Source: Amaranthus tricolor (taxonomy: Eukaryota > Streptophyta > Magnoliopsida > Caryophyllales > Amaranthaceae). From it: 64,000 bases of DNA. Under the pieces are notes generated by a model that saw nothing but the letters and a program-made list of their open reading frames with translations, was not told the DNA's origin and did not search any database. Location of the stretch: the NCBI RefSeq assembly GCF_026212465.1, contig NC_080058.1:1639501-1703500 (forward strand), given 5' to 3'. Made by a program: the position numbers and the translations under genes. Below, piece by piece: positions 13,901 to 23,800 of this stretch. The first letter of the stretch is position 1. Every line of letters begins with the position of its first letter.

Positions 13901-14385
13901 AAAAGGACATCAATTAAACAAACAATAGCAATAAAATAATAAAAAAATGGAAAAAAGAATTACCCAAAAGTAGCGAGTTGAGCTAGGAAAAAAGGGTAAT
14001 GCTTCAAAGGAACAAGAGCCAACTTATACAATACACGATTCGCTACACCAAGCACCACTGTAGCACCTACACCTACCATAACCTCCACCGTCCGATTATC
14101 TCTTTCCACGTTCTCATCAACTTCTCCTACTCTACACAAAAACGATTTCATCAACTTCGTCCTCCTGTTTCCCTTCCAATTCCAATCATCACTTCCATCG
14201 TCCGAACTCACCTCAATCAAACGGTTTATATCAACAAAAACCGGTCTGATTCTTAATTTTTGATTTGTCAACAAATTCTGATGTGATCGAAAGGTTAAGG
14301 ATTGTCCGATCTGACAATTTAATCGCCGGTTTTCCGGTAACGTAATCCCGGCACCGGCAGTAATTCGCCGGGAAAACGCAGACAT
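4918..14385 (-). CDS. CLT: CLT (CRT-like) chloroplast thiol/glutathione transporter
   Basis: Ten exons on the minus strand: 14385-13964, 8635-8490, 8374-8337, 7767-7652, 7006-6907, 6824-6789, 6388-6338, 6231-6108, 5429-5304, 5078-4918. All phases close, giving 1320 nt and 439 aa, the usual CLT length. Family hallmarks include VLYKLALVPLK, AMLSGASIPILSQ, FLGRRYNVNQLVGCLLVS, VDLFVVNSFGSAYQ, GAPLLPVLFVIVNMG and FTLPLPYLGAG, with about ten hydrophobic segments. The N-terminal 90 or so residues are a basic, Ser-rich transit-peptide-like region. Known Arabidopsis CLT1-3 are plastid-envelope relatives of the malaria chloroquine-resistance transporter and move glutathione or gamma-glutamylcysteine. 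The start is the ATG at 14385; an in-frame TTG at 14415 is unlikely. Intron 1 is 5328 nt and stuffed with transposons. Intron 5 starts with GC (see findings). Which of the CLT paralogues this is cannot be decided. Confidence 0.93.
6905..6910 (-). promoter_or_regulatory. GC splice donor of CLT intron 5
   Basis: Exon 5 ends in ACAATTTTGAAG and the intron begins GCAAGT at 6906. No GT donor nearby preserves the reading frame, whereas this one gives the conserved AADTILK-EVIFQKAAERLK junction. The matching acceptor is the AG just before 6824. Confidence 0.85.
8767..9499 (+). mobile_element. Solo LTR (copy 1) inside CLT intron 1
   Basis: A 733-bp block begins TGTTAGAG and ends GGTTTCA, flanked on both sides by the 5-bp direct repeat CTTTA (8762-8766 and 9500-9504). 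It contains the plant LTR-like stretch GGACGTAGCC then TTGGGTGAACCTCGTTAAAT near its 3' part. No gag or pol lies next to it, so it is a solo LTR left by LTR-LTR recombination. The copy at 19098-19693 belongs to the same family. Confidence 0.88.
9505..10802. other. CLT intron 1, no recognisable feature
   Basis: AT-rich intronic sequence between the solo LTR and the MITE. No exon-like segment or intact repeat was seen. Confidence 0.5.
10803..11061 (-). mobile_element. MITE (Stowaway-like), diverged copy
   Basis: Imperfect terminal inverted repeats: TACTCCGTTATATTATACTT at the left against the complement of AAGTATTTCACAACGAATAAAGTA at the right, beginning and ending in TA. The interior shares CAAACAAGATCCCACTTGAC with the copies at 131-262 and 61315-61574. 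Confidence 0.65.
11793..13641 (+). mobile_element. Deleted Ty1/copia retrotransposon in CLT intron 1
   Basis: Structure: 5' LTR (about 11793-12003) beginning TGTTACAG with a TATAAATA box near 11936; a primer-binding site TGGTATCAG at 12006 complementary to initiator Met-tRNA; gag and the start of protease (12328-13577); then a 60-bp piece matching the first part of the LTR (13582-13641). Integrase, reverse transcriptase, RNase H, polypurine tract and most of the 3' LTR are missing. It cannot move on its own. Confidence 0.88.
12328..13620 (+). pseudogene. Copia gag-protease remnant
   Basis: Open frame of 430 codons. The N-terminal two thirds is the copia-type gag polypeptide (the SKELWDKLAETF, EYMHSIKSIADDL and DGLDSSND motifs). 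It is followed by a CCHC zinc knuckle, C-x2-C-x4-H-x4-C, around residues 299-312, and the aspartic protease signature WLLDSGASHHV. The frame runs about 40 residues past the protease motif and then crosses the deletion junction into the LTR fragment, where it stops. The gag part is undamaged, but the protein lacks everything after protease. Confidence 0.88.
13642..13963. other. CLT intron 1, left of exon 1
   Basis: AT-rich intronic sequence between the copia remnant and the intron-1 donor GTAATT (13963-13958, minus strand). Nothing else recognised. Confidence 0.5.
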
Positions 14386-15100
14386 TCTTATTTTTAGGGA
14401 TTTATAAAAAATCAATTGCGGGGTTTTTTGGGTGGAACAAAGTTGAAACTGAGGAATGAGAAATGAATGTGTATTTATATGGAGAGAAAAGAGAAAAGGA
14501 GAAAATAGTGCAAATTTTAATGGAGATAAATTAAAGAGAAATTATGAAAAGTGAAGGAAAAAAAGGAGCATCTTTTTTTAAAATAATAAAGAAATAAAGT
14601 GAGATCTTTGGCGGCTTGTCGAGTGTTGACAGGTGGAATACTTATTTAATGGAAGTTTTTATATTATATTATTATTATTATTATTATTATAGGTAGGCCG
14701 AGTAGCGATAAGGTGTAGATGAGTGATCTCTTTATAGGTTTTTTTCTAAATCGAACTTATTTTATGAAGTATATTTATATTGTAGCTAATTGCATTTCTA
14801 TAATATTGCGTTATATTATTATAGTTTATAGTTATGTATAAATTAAGATATATATAATATATGTGCTAAAAATTAATATATTGAATTACGTGAAAAGTAA
14901 AGTGTAGTGGAACTGATGAAATATTATTTTTTGGGAAATTTTGACAATTTTTTTAATTTAGATCATTCACAGAAATGTTCGATGTGAGAATTAATTTTGA
15001 ACCATCTTTTAAATATAGAATTTTTGCTAACGGATTTCGTTAGGGCATTTGTTAGTGAGGATAAAATCAATATTATATAGTAATAAAGAACTAGAAATTC
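14386..15100. other. CLT promoter and intergenic region
   Basis: Contains the CLT leader and TATA box and a short ATT microsatellite near 14665-14690. The rest is AT-rich without recognisable genes. Confidence 0.5.
14471..14480 (-). promoter_or_regulatory. Probable TATA box of CLT
   Basis: On the minus strand the sequence reads ATATAAATAC, about 90 bp upstream of the CLT ATG, leaving room for a short leader. Position and sequence fit a plant TATA box; transcription start is not demonstrated. Confidence 0.5.
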
Positions 15101-15109
15101 AAAGAAAAG

Positions 15110-15364
15110 TTAGGAGTTGCACCTCTCTCCGCAAAGATGCGGGATAACATGTTGAGATGGTTTGAGCAAGTGCAGATAAAGACACATGACGCCCCAGTAA
15201 AAAGGATCAAATGCATCATTGTGGAGGGCAATAGAAGTTGAAGAAGACCTAGGAGAACGTGGGAGGAACATATTAAAAGTGACATGCATGAACTTCACCT
15301 CTCCAAGGACCTGACCAAGGATAGGGGCAGTTGGCGGCGCGTTATCTACGTCTTAGATTACTAA
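15110..15364 (+). mobile_element. RTE-type LINE, 3' end of the ORF (dead)
   Basis: Frame reads GVAPLSAKMRDNMLRWFEQV and later RRPRRTWEEHIKSDMHELHL, KDRGSWRRVIYVLDY, the characteristic carboxy terminus of plant RTE-clade reverse transcriptase ORFs. An in-frame TGA follows GNRS. Only the last 85 or so codons remain, which fits 5' truncation on insertion. The A/T-rich tail up to about 15650 may be its 3' UTR. Confidence 0.75.
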
Positions 15365-15598
15365 ATCCATCCCTTTTACCCATTTGTTCATTGCCTTTGT
15401 TTATCATCTTTACCTCATTCTTTACTTTTATCTTTATTTTTAGTTATTTGTACGTGATCTATTTATTCTTTTTGTAAGTTGTAGGTTTCGGTTAGTGAAA
15501 TTTTACTTTATTGTTTTGCTTTATTCAAATAATCTTCCTTTTTATTAGATTATTAATGTAACTTTTAAACATCTATTATATTTAATCAAGTACGAAAC

Positions 15599-16500
15599 CC
15601 TGTACTTCAAAACCCTGGATCCCTCGAATCTTTTCCCAATATAATGTTTATACCAAAATTATTTTCCAATGTACATGATAGGGAAAAATATTTCCCTGAG
15701 TACTGTCCACGTAGGATAGGTGGGAGAAATTTTTTTTTTCTTTTTTTTAATATAACCGCTACCTCACTTAGCGGTTTGCGGTTTGCTTAGGAATTTTAAG
15801 AAAACCGTTAGATGAAATAGTGGTTTGCATTAATGTTATTTAAAAAAAATAAAATAAAAATTAATATAGAGCAAACTGCCATCTCAAGTGGCGGCGGTTT
15901 TGTACCTGTACAAAACGCAAGCAGTTGTTGTTTTTTCACTTCATCTCATTTGTCCCTCCTGTTTTTGCTGCCGGTTTTCTCTAAAAAAATAATTCTACAC
16001 TCCTCATTTACTTCATATTCACAATTCCTCTCATTCAACTAAATTAATCAACTACATTGCCATCTTCTCCTTCTTTACTTGTTCATTTTCATTCTCATTT
16101 AAGGTATGAATATAACCCTAATTTTTTTCAAATTGGCAAATTGATTTTTTGTTCATTATTGTTGTCATTTGAAGTTATAAATACATTGATTGTTTGCTAC
16201 ATTCTCTTGATTTCATGATTTAAGCTTATATTTTACACATTTGTAGTTGAATTTTATGATTTGGTTTGTATGCATATAAAGTGTTTGATGAAATGCTTCA
16301 ATGAAAGTTTACTACTTTGTAGGGTTAGTTTAATGGTTTTAGTATATATTCATGGTATTGTTAGCTTTATATTTGAATTGAACCTTCTAATAAGTGTTGT
16401 GGTATTTTAATGTTACACATTCTTGTATTCACATTTATATTCCCCTTACTCACAATCAACAATGAAGTGTATGTGAAATCACATGAAAAACGTGCTTATG
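15599..16500 (+). other. Probable 5' leader of the Mutator-like element, with palindromes
   Basis: Non-coding. Contains an inverted repeat AACCGCTA...TAGCGGTT (15754-15776), a related GCAAACTGCC...GGCGGCGGTTTT (about 15870-15901) and a palindrome GTTTTGTAC-CT-GTACAAAAC (15897-15916). A possible leader intron ends at TTTGCAG just before 16508. Terminal inverted repeats of the element were not located. Confidence 0.4.
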
Positions 16501-16510
16501 TTTGCAGAAT

Positions 16511-18774
16511 ATGGATCACTATCCCGTTATAGTGTATTGGGGTGGAGAAGTAAGTTATACTGGATCCGATGTTGTGTATAATGGAGGATTAAATACACTG
16601 ATGTTTATCCATCATCAGAATACTACTTTTGAGGTGTTTCATAGCAAAGTCTATGATGTAATTGGTTGTGATCGCGCAACTCTTTTATGTTAAAAATGGA
16701 GATGAAATATCCGATGACTGGGAAAAATGTGTTAGTGCCGACTAAGAATGATGAAAGCATAAGTGCTCTTGCTTATGCGGCATCACAAGCCCCTGGAGCG
16801 ACAATAGAGGTTTATGTTGAAATGGTTGTAAATTTGGATAATACGAGGGAAGTCATGACTAGCATAAAACTTCCAGAATCAGGTCCTAATGTACGCCATG
16901 ATACATTCAAAGAAATGTTAAGTAACCAAAATTACGTTAATGAGCACTTAGATGAGTTACTTCTCCAACTCATTCACATGGCATTGGTGGTGGTGTAATA
17001 AACACCTTCTCCACGAGTCACTTGGGTAGGCGTAATGCCAACGAGGTTGACTCTTTAGATCAGGAGGATGAGCATATTGATTCTGATTCAAAGGAGGATG
17101 ATGACAAAAGAGAAGCTTTAGATGCAGCGATTAGAGATGGTGCTCCATCTCAAGATTGGCTTAGAATTTATGAGGTTGATCAAAGACTAATTGATGCATG
17201 GATGACCTGGAATAATGACAACTCCATGAATGAAAATGGAGACTTTAGGATAAGATAAGAGTTTAGCTCCTTAGACCACCTTAAGAAGAATGTTAGAGCA
17301 TGGGCGATTTCTAACAATAGAAACTTCCGTGTAATTGAGTCAGAGCCTTCAAAGTATGTTATCCAATGTACTAATGTGGAGGAGAGAGGTTGTGAATGGA
17401 AGATGCGAGCTATCATGACCGCCACTGGCTCATTTAAGATTGTGCGATATAAGGGTCATAATCAATATTGCTCAGCACACTACAGTGATGACCATCCCCT
17501 CCTTACTTATGGTTTTGTTGCTGATCTTATCGTGGATATGATCAGTATTTATCCAGCTTTCAAGGTGAATTCAATCGTTAATTTTGTAAAAATTAAATAC
17601 GGATTTGTTATAACATACAAGAGAGCTTGGTTGGCTAAAAATAAGGCTATAACAAAAGTATTAGAGGATTGGGATAAGTCCTTTTAGGAGCTTCCAAGGT
17701 ACCTACAGGCATTAATGCAATCTAATGCAGGAACAGTGGTGCAATGGGAAGTTCAACCGACAATGGATCCTACCAGAGTTATGTTTCAAAGAATTTTTTG
17801 TGCTTTCGGACCATCTATTAAGGGTTTCCCCACTGTCGTCCCCTTATTTTATAGATGGTACACATTTTTACAGAAAGTACAAAGGCACACTTATGATTGC
17901 CATGGCGATAGATGCAAATTCTCAGTTGTTCCCCCTTGTCTTTGCCATTGTGGAGGGAGAGAGCAATGACACATAGAGTTGGTTTTTGGATTATATAAGG
18001 CATTATGTCACTAAGAGAGATGACTTATGTGTTATATCTGATCGTCACAAGGGAAATTTGCATGCAATGAATAGAGTTGGAAAAGGTTGGGAAGAGTCAT
18101 ATGCATTCCATCGGTTTTGTAAACGTCATCTAGCTTCAAACGTGCATAAGAAGTTTAAGAACATAGCAGTTAAAAACTTATTTGGAAAAGCTTATGAACA
18201 GAAAAAGATTCGGGAATATAATTTATATATGAATCGCCTAAAATAGTATGATGAGGACGCATATAAGTACTTAGTGGACGGTTCTATTCCTGAGCGCCAA
18301 TGGACTTTGATTCATGATGGTGGTCATCGATATGGAGTGAAAACTAAAAACACATATGAAGCGTTCAATGGCGTAATGAAGGGGGCCATGTGTCTCCCAA
18401 TCACTTCATTGGTTAGGATGACATTCTACCGGGTTAACGAAGACTTTGCAAAAAGGAGGAATTTAGGGAGAAAGAGATTAGAGAATGGACATGTGTATGC
18501 CAAGAAACCAACTGATACGATTGATAAGAATGTTGAAAAAGCACACTTTCATGATGTTATAATACATGACACAGTACGTGGACGATATTTTGAGAAATAC
18601 TTTTCCATTTCATGCAAAGTGAGAATAAGTTATAAAACTTGCAATATTGAGGGAAAAGATTCGGATCCCTCCCTAAACTCAAAAGTCATGACCAAAGTAG
18701 TACCTTCGTTTCAAGGCGACCATTTATTTACTGCATTTGATTTAATACATATACCTAATTATGTAGGAGTATAA
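16511..18774 (+). pseudogene. Mutator-like (MULE) transposase pseudogene
   Basis: Order: a low-conservation N-terminal region with an acidic stretch (about 17030-17130), a MuDR-type DNA-binding domain (LKKNVRAWAISNNRNFRVIE, CEWKMRA, about 17270-17500), and the MULE transposase core. The catalytic triad is readable: Asp in DGTHFYRKYKG (17854), Asp in VISDRHKG (18040), Glu in KNTYEAFNGVMKG (18358). The frame is broken by shifts near 16690, 17000 and 17815 and by in-frame stops near 17685, 17974 and 18244. The usual carboxy-terminal SWIM zinc finger after GRYFEKYF is not recognisable. No intact protein is possible. Confidence 0.9.
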
Positions 18775-19097
18775 TTTATTTCTAAAAAAAAAAATTATAT
18801 ACTTCATAATTTAAAATTTTTAAAAATTACAATCAACTATATTTAAATTTATAAATTAATAATAAAATATAATAAAATTGTAAACAAAATTACAAACGGC
18901 ACAATTGCATTGAGAATTGGGAGAAAATACACTCCTATGAATTATGATTTTGCAATGACGTTTTTTTATTAAAAAAATTATTTATTTAAATTATCTCATC
19001 GTTAAAAATATAAACTGACCTAATTATAAGCTATAAAAAAAACACTGTTTATTTTTAGTTTTAAAAAGATGAAAAACGAAAACAGAAAAAATAAAAA
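18775..19097. other. AT-rich spacer after the MULE
   Basis: No coding or structural signal seen apart from homopolymer runs. It could include the unrecognised 3' end of the MULE. Confidence 0.45.
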
Positions 19098-19693
19098 TGA
19101 AAACGATCGCCAAATACTTACGATGTTAAGAACAAACAACAATGAGCAAAATTAAGTTTGACAAAGTAACAAACAAGGACACAAAGATTTAAGGAGGTTC
19201 ACCCAATGATGGCTACGTCCTCCGTGGTGTGTAGTTTATGTTTATATTATATCAAATGAATACAAACAACACTTCAATATGAAGAATTACAATTGAGATA
19301 GAGATAACAACAATAGGCTATGTGTTTGGCTTAAGGGTTGTGTTTGATGTGTTTTGCATACTTGAAGTGTGGGTATGAGAGCCCTATTTATAGTGCTAGG
19401 TACTTGAAGATGAATGGCTCACATAAATACATAGTTAATTTAGGGTGATGAATACTATGAAATAACTCTAAGAACTTGAAAAGGCATTATCTCAAGAGTC
19501 ACACACATGAGACTCTTCACCTTAATCTTCATTAACACCAATAATTCCCATGAATACTCTTCACCTTATTACACCCTTTTGGATTCCACAACTCAAGAGT
19601 CACACACATGAATTCAACCCTTTAATGTGCACTCAAGTCACACATTAGTATACTATCATTTATAATCACATTAGTATACTACCATTCATAACA
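19098..19693 (-). mobile_element. Solo LTR (copy 2), same family as 8767-9499
   Basis: On the minus strand it begins TGTTATGAATGG and ends CGTTTTCA, 596 bp, flanked by AAAAA on each side (19093-19097 and 19694-19698). It shares GTGACTTGAGTGCACATT near its start and GGACGTAGCC, GGGTGAACCTCCTTAAATCT near its end with copy 1. The difference in length (596 against 733) reflects internal indels. The A-run target duplication is weak evidence by itself, but the ends agree with copy 1. Confidence 0.82.
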
Positions 19694-19698
19694 AAAAA

Positions 19699-20803
19699 GA
19701 TAAAAATATACATAATTTGTCTTTTCTTTTGATTAAAAAATAAATAAATCCTGTATATTTTTTGCTGACAACCCCTTATTATATTTTAATTGACTATTGT
19801 AGGTACCTACCACTAAAAAAGGTAAGAATAGACGAACAAAGAAGCATAAAAAAAAAAAAAGCATAACGGCTAATAGTTATATACAATAGTCGGTTAAACT
19901 ATGAAAAATGATGCTGTCAAAAAAAAAATTGTTCACGACAATTTTTCTTCAAAAAAATATTTCTATAAAAATAATACTCCGTGGCTAAACAAAACCGAAA
20001 AAAGAAAACTTTCAATCAAAAAATTAGAAATTTCGCGCGCGGCAATACCCTTCCTCTACAGTAAACTAATACCCTGTTATCTTCTTCTTCATTTCCTAAT
20101 AATCGACCCTTCCTCTGATAACTTCCTACCTGCCCCTTAACCCTAATTTCTGAATTTTCCTTCTTCTACAATCATTTGGCTTCATATCTACGATCCATCT
20201 TGCGGCTTCATCTCTTATAAGGTAAGTAATTAAATTATGAATTATTATTGTTGTTTGTTTTCTCAATTGAAAAACACAAGTTGAAAATTTTGAATTGTTT
20301 GAAGTTATTTTACGGCTCTCCCCTCTCTTCCCTTGAACCCTAATTCTTGAATTATGGAAATTCGGAATTGTTTGTATATTTAAAGTTGGAAGAATTAATC
20401 ATGAATGCTTGATTGTAACTATGGAAAAATTTAAGCGGCATTAGTACTTAAGAATGAATTGTGTGTTCTTTTTGCAAACTAAAATGTTGTTTGAACACTC
20501 AAGGTTTACGAAACCTAATATTTTGTAACCGCTACAAAACCTAATACTTCTAATTTGTAACTACCATCATCAAATTTGTCCCAAATTTTGTGTTTCTTAT
20601 TTTTAACATACTTTTGCTCTTTAGAAATAATCATTCTTTATTATGTTATAATAATCAGAATTGCATTCATTTTTTTCTTTATATTTCAGTAAATATGCTC
20701 CTTATGTCAGTAAATTTATGAAAATTTAATGATTATAAATGGCAGGAGTAATTGATATCTTGGGGAAGTTTGCAATGATCAGAAAGTTTTTTACTTTATT
20801 TTG
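19699..20803 (+). promoter_or_regulatory. HAP2 promoter and 5' leader with probable leader intron
   Basis: A plausible leader exon ends at 20220 (CTTATAAG then GTAAGT), and a plausible acceptor is TATTTCAG at 20689. The final leader carries upstream ATGs, including a 21-codon uORF at 20739-20804 whose TGA overlaps the main ATG. Leader splicing is inferred only from consensus sites. Confidence 0.45.
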
Positions 20804-20804
20804 A
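20739..20804 (+). other. uORF whose stop overlaps the HAP2 start (TGATG)
   Basis: ATG at 20739, 21 sense codons, TGA at 20802-20804. The last A of the stop is the first base of the HAP2 ATG at 20804. Whether the uORF is in the mature leader depends on the leader intron acceptor being upstream of 20739. Confidence 0.45.
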
Positions 20805-23800
20805 TGGGTAATTTGCGGAATATTTTGGTGTGTGGTCGAATTATGCAAAATGTCAAAGGGAAGTTGATTTTACTGTTTTTACTGCTTAATCTTGTCGCCC
20901 ATAATTATGATTGTGATGATGGGTTTGGATTCGGATTCGGGTTTGGTGAGGCAGTTCAAATTCTTTCCAAATCAAGACTAGAAAAGTGTGAGAAATCTTC
21001 TACTGATGGTAATGGTAATGGTAATCTCAATTGTAGCCACAAGATTCTCATTAACATAGCTGTTCCTAGCAAATCTGTAAGTTGTGTATTTTAAAAGTTA
21101 AATACTAATATTTATATACTCATGTTTGAGATTATATTTTCATGATGCACATTATACAAAAAAAAAATAATTATTTTAGGGTGGAAAAAGGTGTGTATTT
21201 AGATTATCAAGGAAAAGGATATCTACATAAGGACTTCCTTGTGTCATATACATGGATGTGATTCGTAAAGATAAAACAACGTACATCTCGAGTCTTGCAT
21301 TGATTGTGTTATATATGTGGATTACATTGTTAAGAGTAAGACTTTGTACATCATGAGTCTAGGCCGAGATTACACATCATGAGTGTAGACTTGTTTGTGT
21401 CATATATGTGGGTCTGATTGTCAAGGGTAAGACTATGTACATCTCGAGTCTTGCATCGATTGTGTTAAATATGTGGATTAAATTGTTAAGAGTGCGACTA
21501 TGTACATCACGTGTCTAGGCTGAGATTATACACATCTTGAGTCTAGACTTGTTTGTGTCATATATGTGGATTTGATTGTCAAGGATAAGACTATGTACTT
21601 CTCAAGTCTAGACCAAGATTATATGCATTTAGAATCTAGAATCTCCTATGTAATTTGCGTGGTGGGGTCCACACTGTATTGTTCTTCAAAATCTTATGTT
21701 TTTTTTTTTTTTTTTTATCATTGAGGAAACAGTAGAAATTTACTAAGAGGTTCTAATATCAATTCTCAACTTCATTTTGTCATACTCCACTTTCTCCAGT
21801 CTTGCAGTACTTACAACCTTACTAAGATAATATTAATTTGCAACAGTTTAGTACTTGGGCTTTAAAAGTGTATGTTGAAGGTCAATATAATAGATGGTGT
21901 TCTTCATGAACTTATTGATTTTTAGAATAAATAACCACAATGACTTATAGGTCACGTAGAAATGATTTATAACATACAACTTGCATTGGTTTTAGAGTGG
22001 AGGAGAAGCTTCAATGGTGGCTGAAGTTGCTGAGGTTGAGGAAAATTCTACGGATAAAATGCGGACATTGCGACAACCCCCTGTGGTCACCGTCAATAAA
22101 TCTCCTGCTTATGCTGTGTTCGATCTCACTTACATACGAGTATGATAAACTAGTACCTACATAGCTTCTCATATCACTCGCTTCTTTTTCTCTATTCTCC
22201 ATTCTAATTGTATCGCCTATTTTAGATAGTAAGCAACTTGATGCTTGTATGCTTATGTTGTGGTTGTGAAAGTTTGTCTAGGTCTTTTTAGAGTCAATTA
22301 ATCTCCAGCTTATGTTGTGTTCGATCTGACTTACGTACGAGTATGATAAACTAGTACATTACACAGCTTCTCATATTCACTCGGTTCTTTTTCTATATTC
22401 TCCATTCTACTTGTATCGTCTTTTTTAGATAGTCTGAAATTCGATGCTTGTATATTTATGTTGTGGTTGTGAATTTTTGTCTAGGCCTTTTCAGAGTCAA
22501 TTATCTCTTGCTTATGTTGTGTTTGATCTGACTTACATATGAGCATGATAAACTAGTCACTACATAGCTTCTCATATTCACTTGATTCTTTTTCTCAATT
22601 CTCTCATTCTATCTTCCTCTTTATTGCTTGTACTTGTTTGATTTTATGCGACACGTTTCAACAACAAATGTTCAGGATGTACCCTATAAACCTGAAGAAT
22701 ATTTTGTTCAGACGCGTAAGTGTGAGCCGGATGCTGATGCACAAGTTGTGAAGATATGTGAAAGGTAATCTCTCTTTATTTCTTTCCCCCCTCCCTTTCT
22801 ACCTTCTTTATGGTCCTCTTGCTATTCCAGAGTATATGAACGTCATTCTTGGTGTTCAAACAACCATTACATATCTTTTGTTTCACTTATTTTATGTCCC
22901 TGGTGCGAGTCACTTAGCATTTGCCGGTATTGAATGGTGTGAATGATAATGAAAAATTAGTGTAACTTTAGTACAAAAATGTCTTGACAAATTTAATGAT
23001 CATGCTTATTCTACTTCAATCATCTCATTTCCTCAATATAATATGAGATGAAAATGTTTAGTTTTGAGGATGAAACTTCAAAGGTTGAGGTAGTGGCTTA
23101 TATATATAGTTGGTTTGTATACATGTATTTGGAATTTGGAATTTGGATATAATTTTTTTTTTTTTGTCATGGAATTTTATAGACTGAGGGATGAACAAGG
23201 TCACATTATCGAACCCTCTCAGGTAAAGTTCTTGGTTCAAATGTCTCAATAATTATATTTTTCTAGAAACTATGTAGATGATCATGGACACTATTTATGT
23301 AATTCTAAGAAGTGTTTCTCATGATTTTTTTCTTCTCAATTCATATATGTGAATTTCCGATTATAGCCAATTTGTTGTCCCTGTGGTGATAGGCGACGAG
23401 TACCTTCTTCGTGTGGAAATTTCTGTAAGTATCTAATATTAATCAAATTTAATGTATTCAAATTTTTGAAGTTCAATTGTATATGTTCGTCATCTCATTT
23501 ATGTATTTTTGCTCAGTTGACAAACTGGTAAAAGGGAAGGCCAATACTGCACATTGTCTTCGATTTCCTGGTGTTTGGTACGTCTACTGAATCCGTATTC
23601 TTTATTCATCGTATGACTTACTTTAGCAACAAACTATATCACCTAAACTCAAGTGCTTGACCACTCGTGTTAGAAAGGTATGTATGGAACTGCTCAAGTC
23701 TCGCAAAACTAGATTATGAAAAATACGTGAATTAAGTACTCGACTACTCGTGTTAGAAAGATATGTATGCAACTGCTCAAGTCTCACAAAACTAGTTTAT

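Noticed and set aside
14386..14415. Longer start of CLT at 14415
   Set aside because: The codon there is TTG; the first ATG in frame is 14385.
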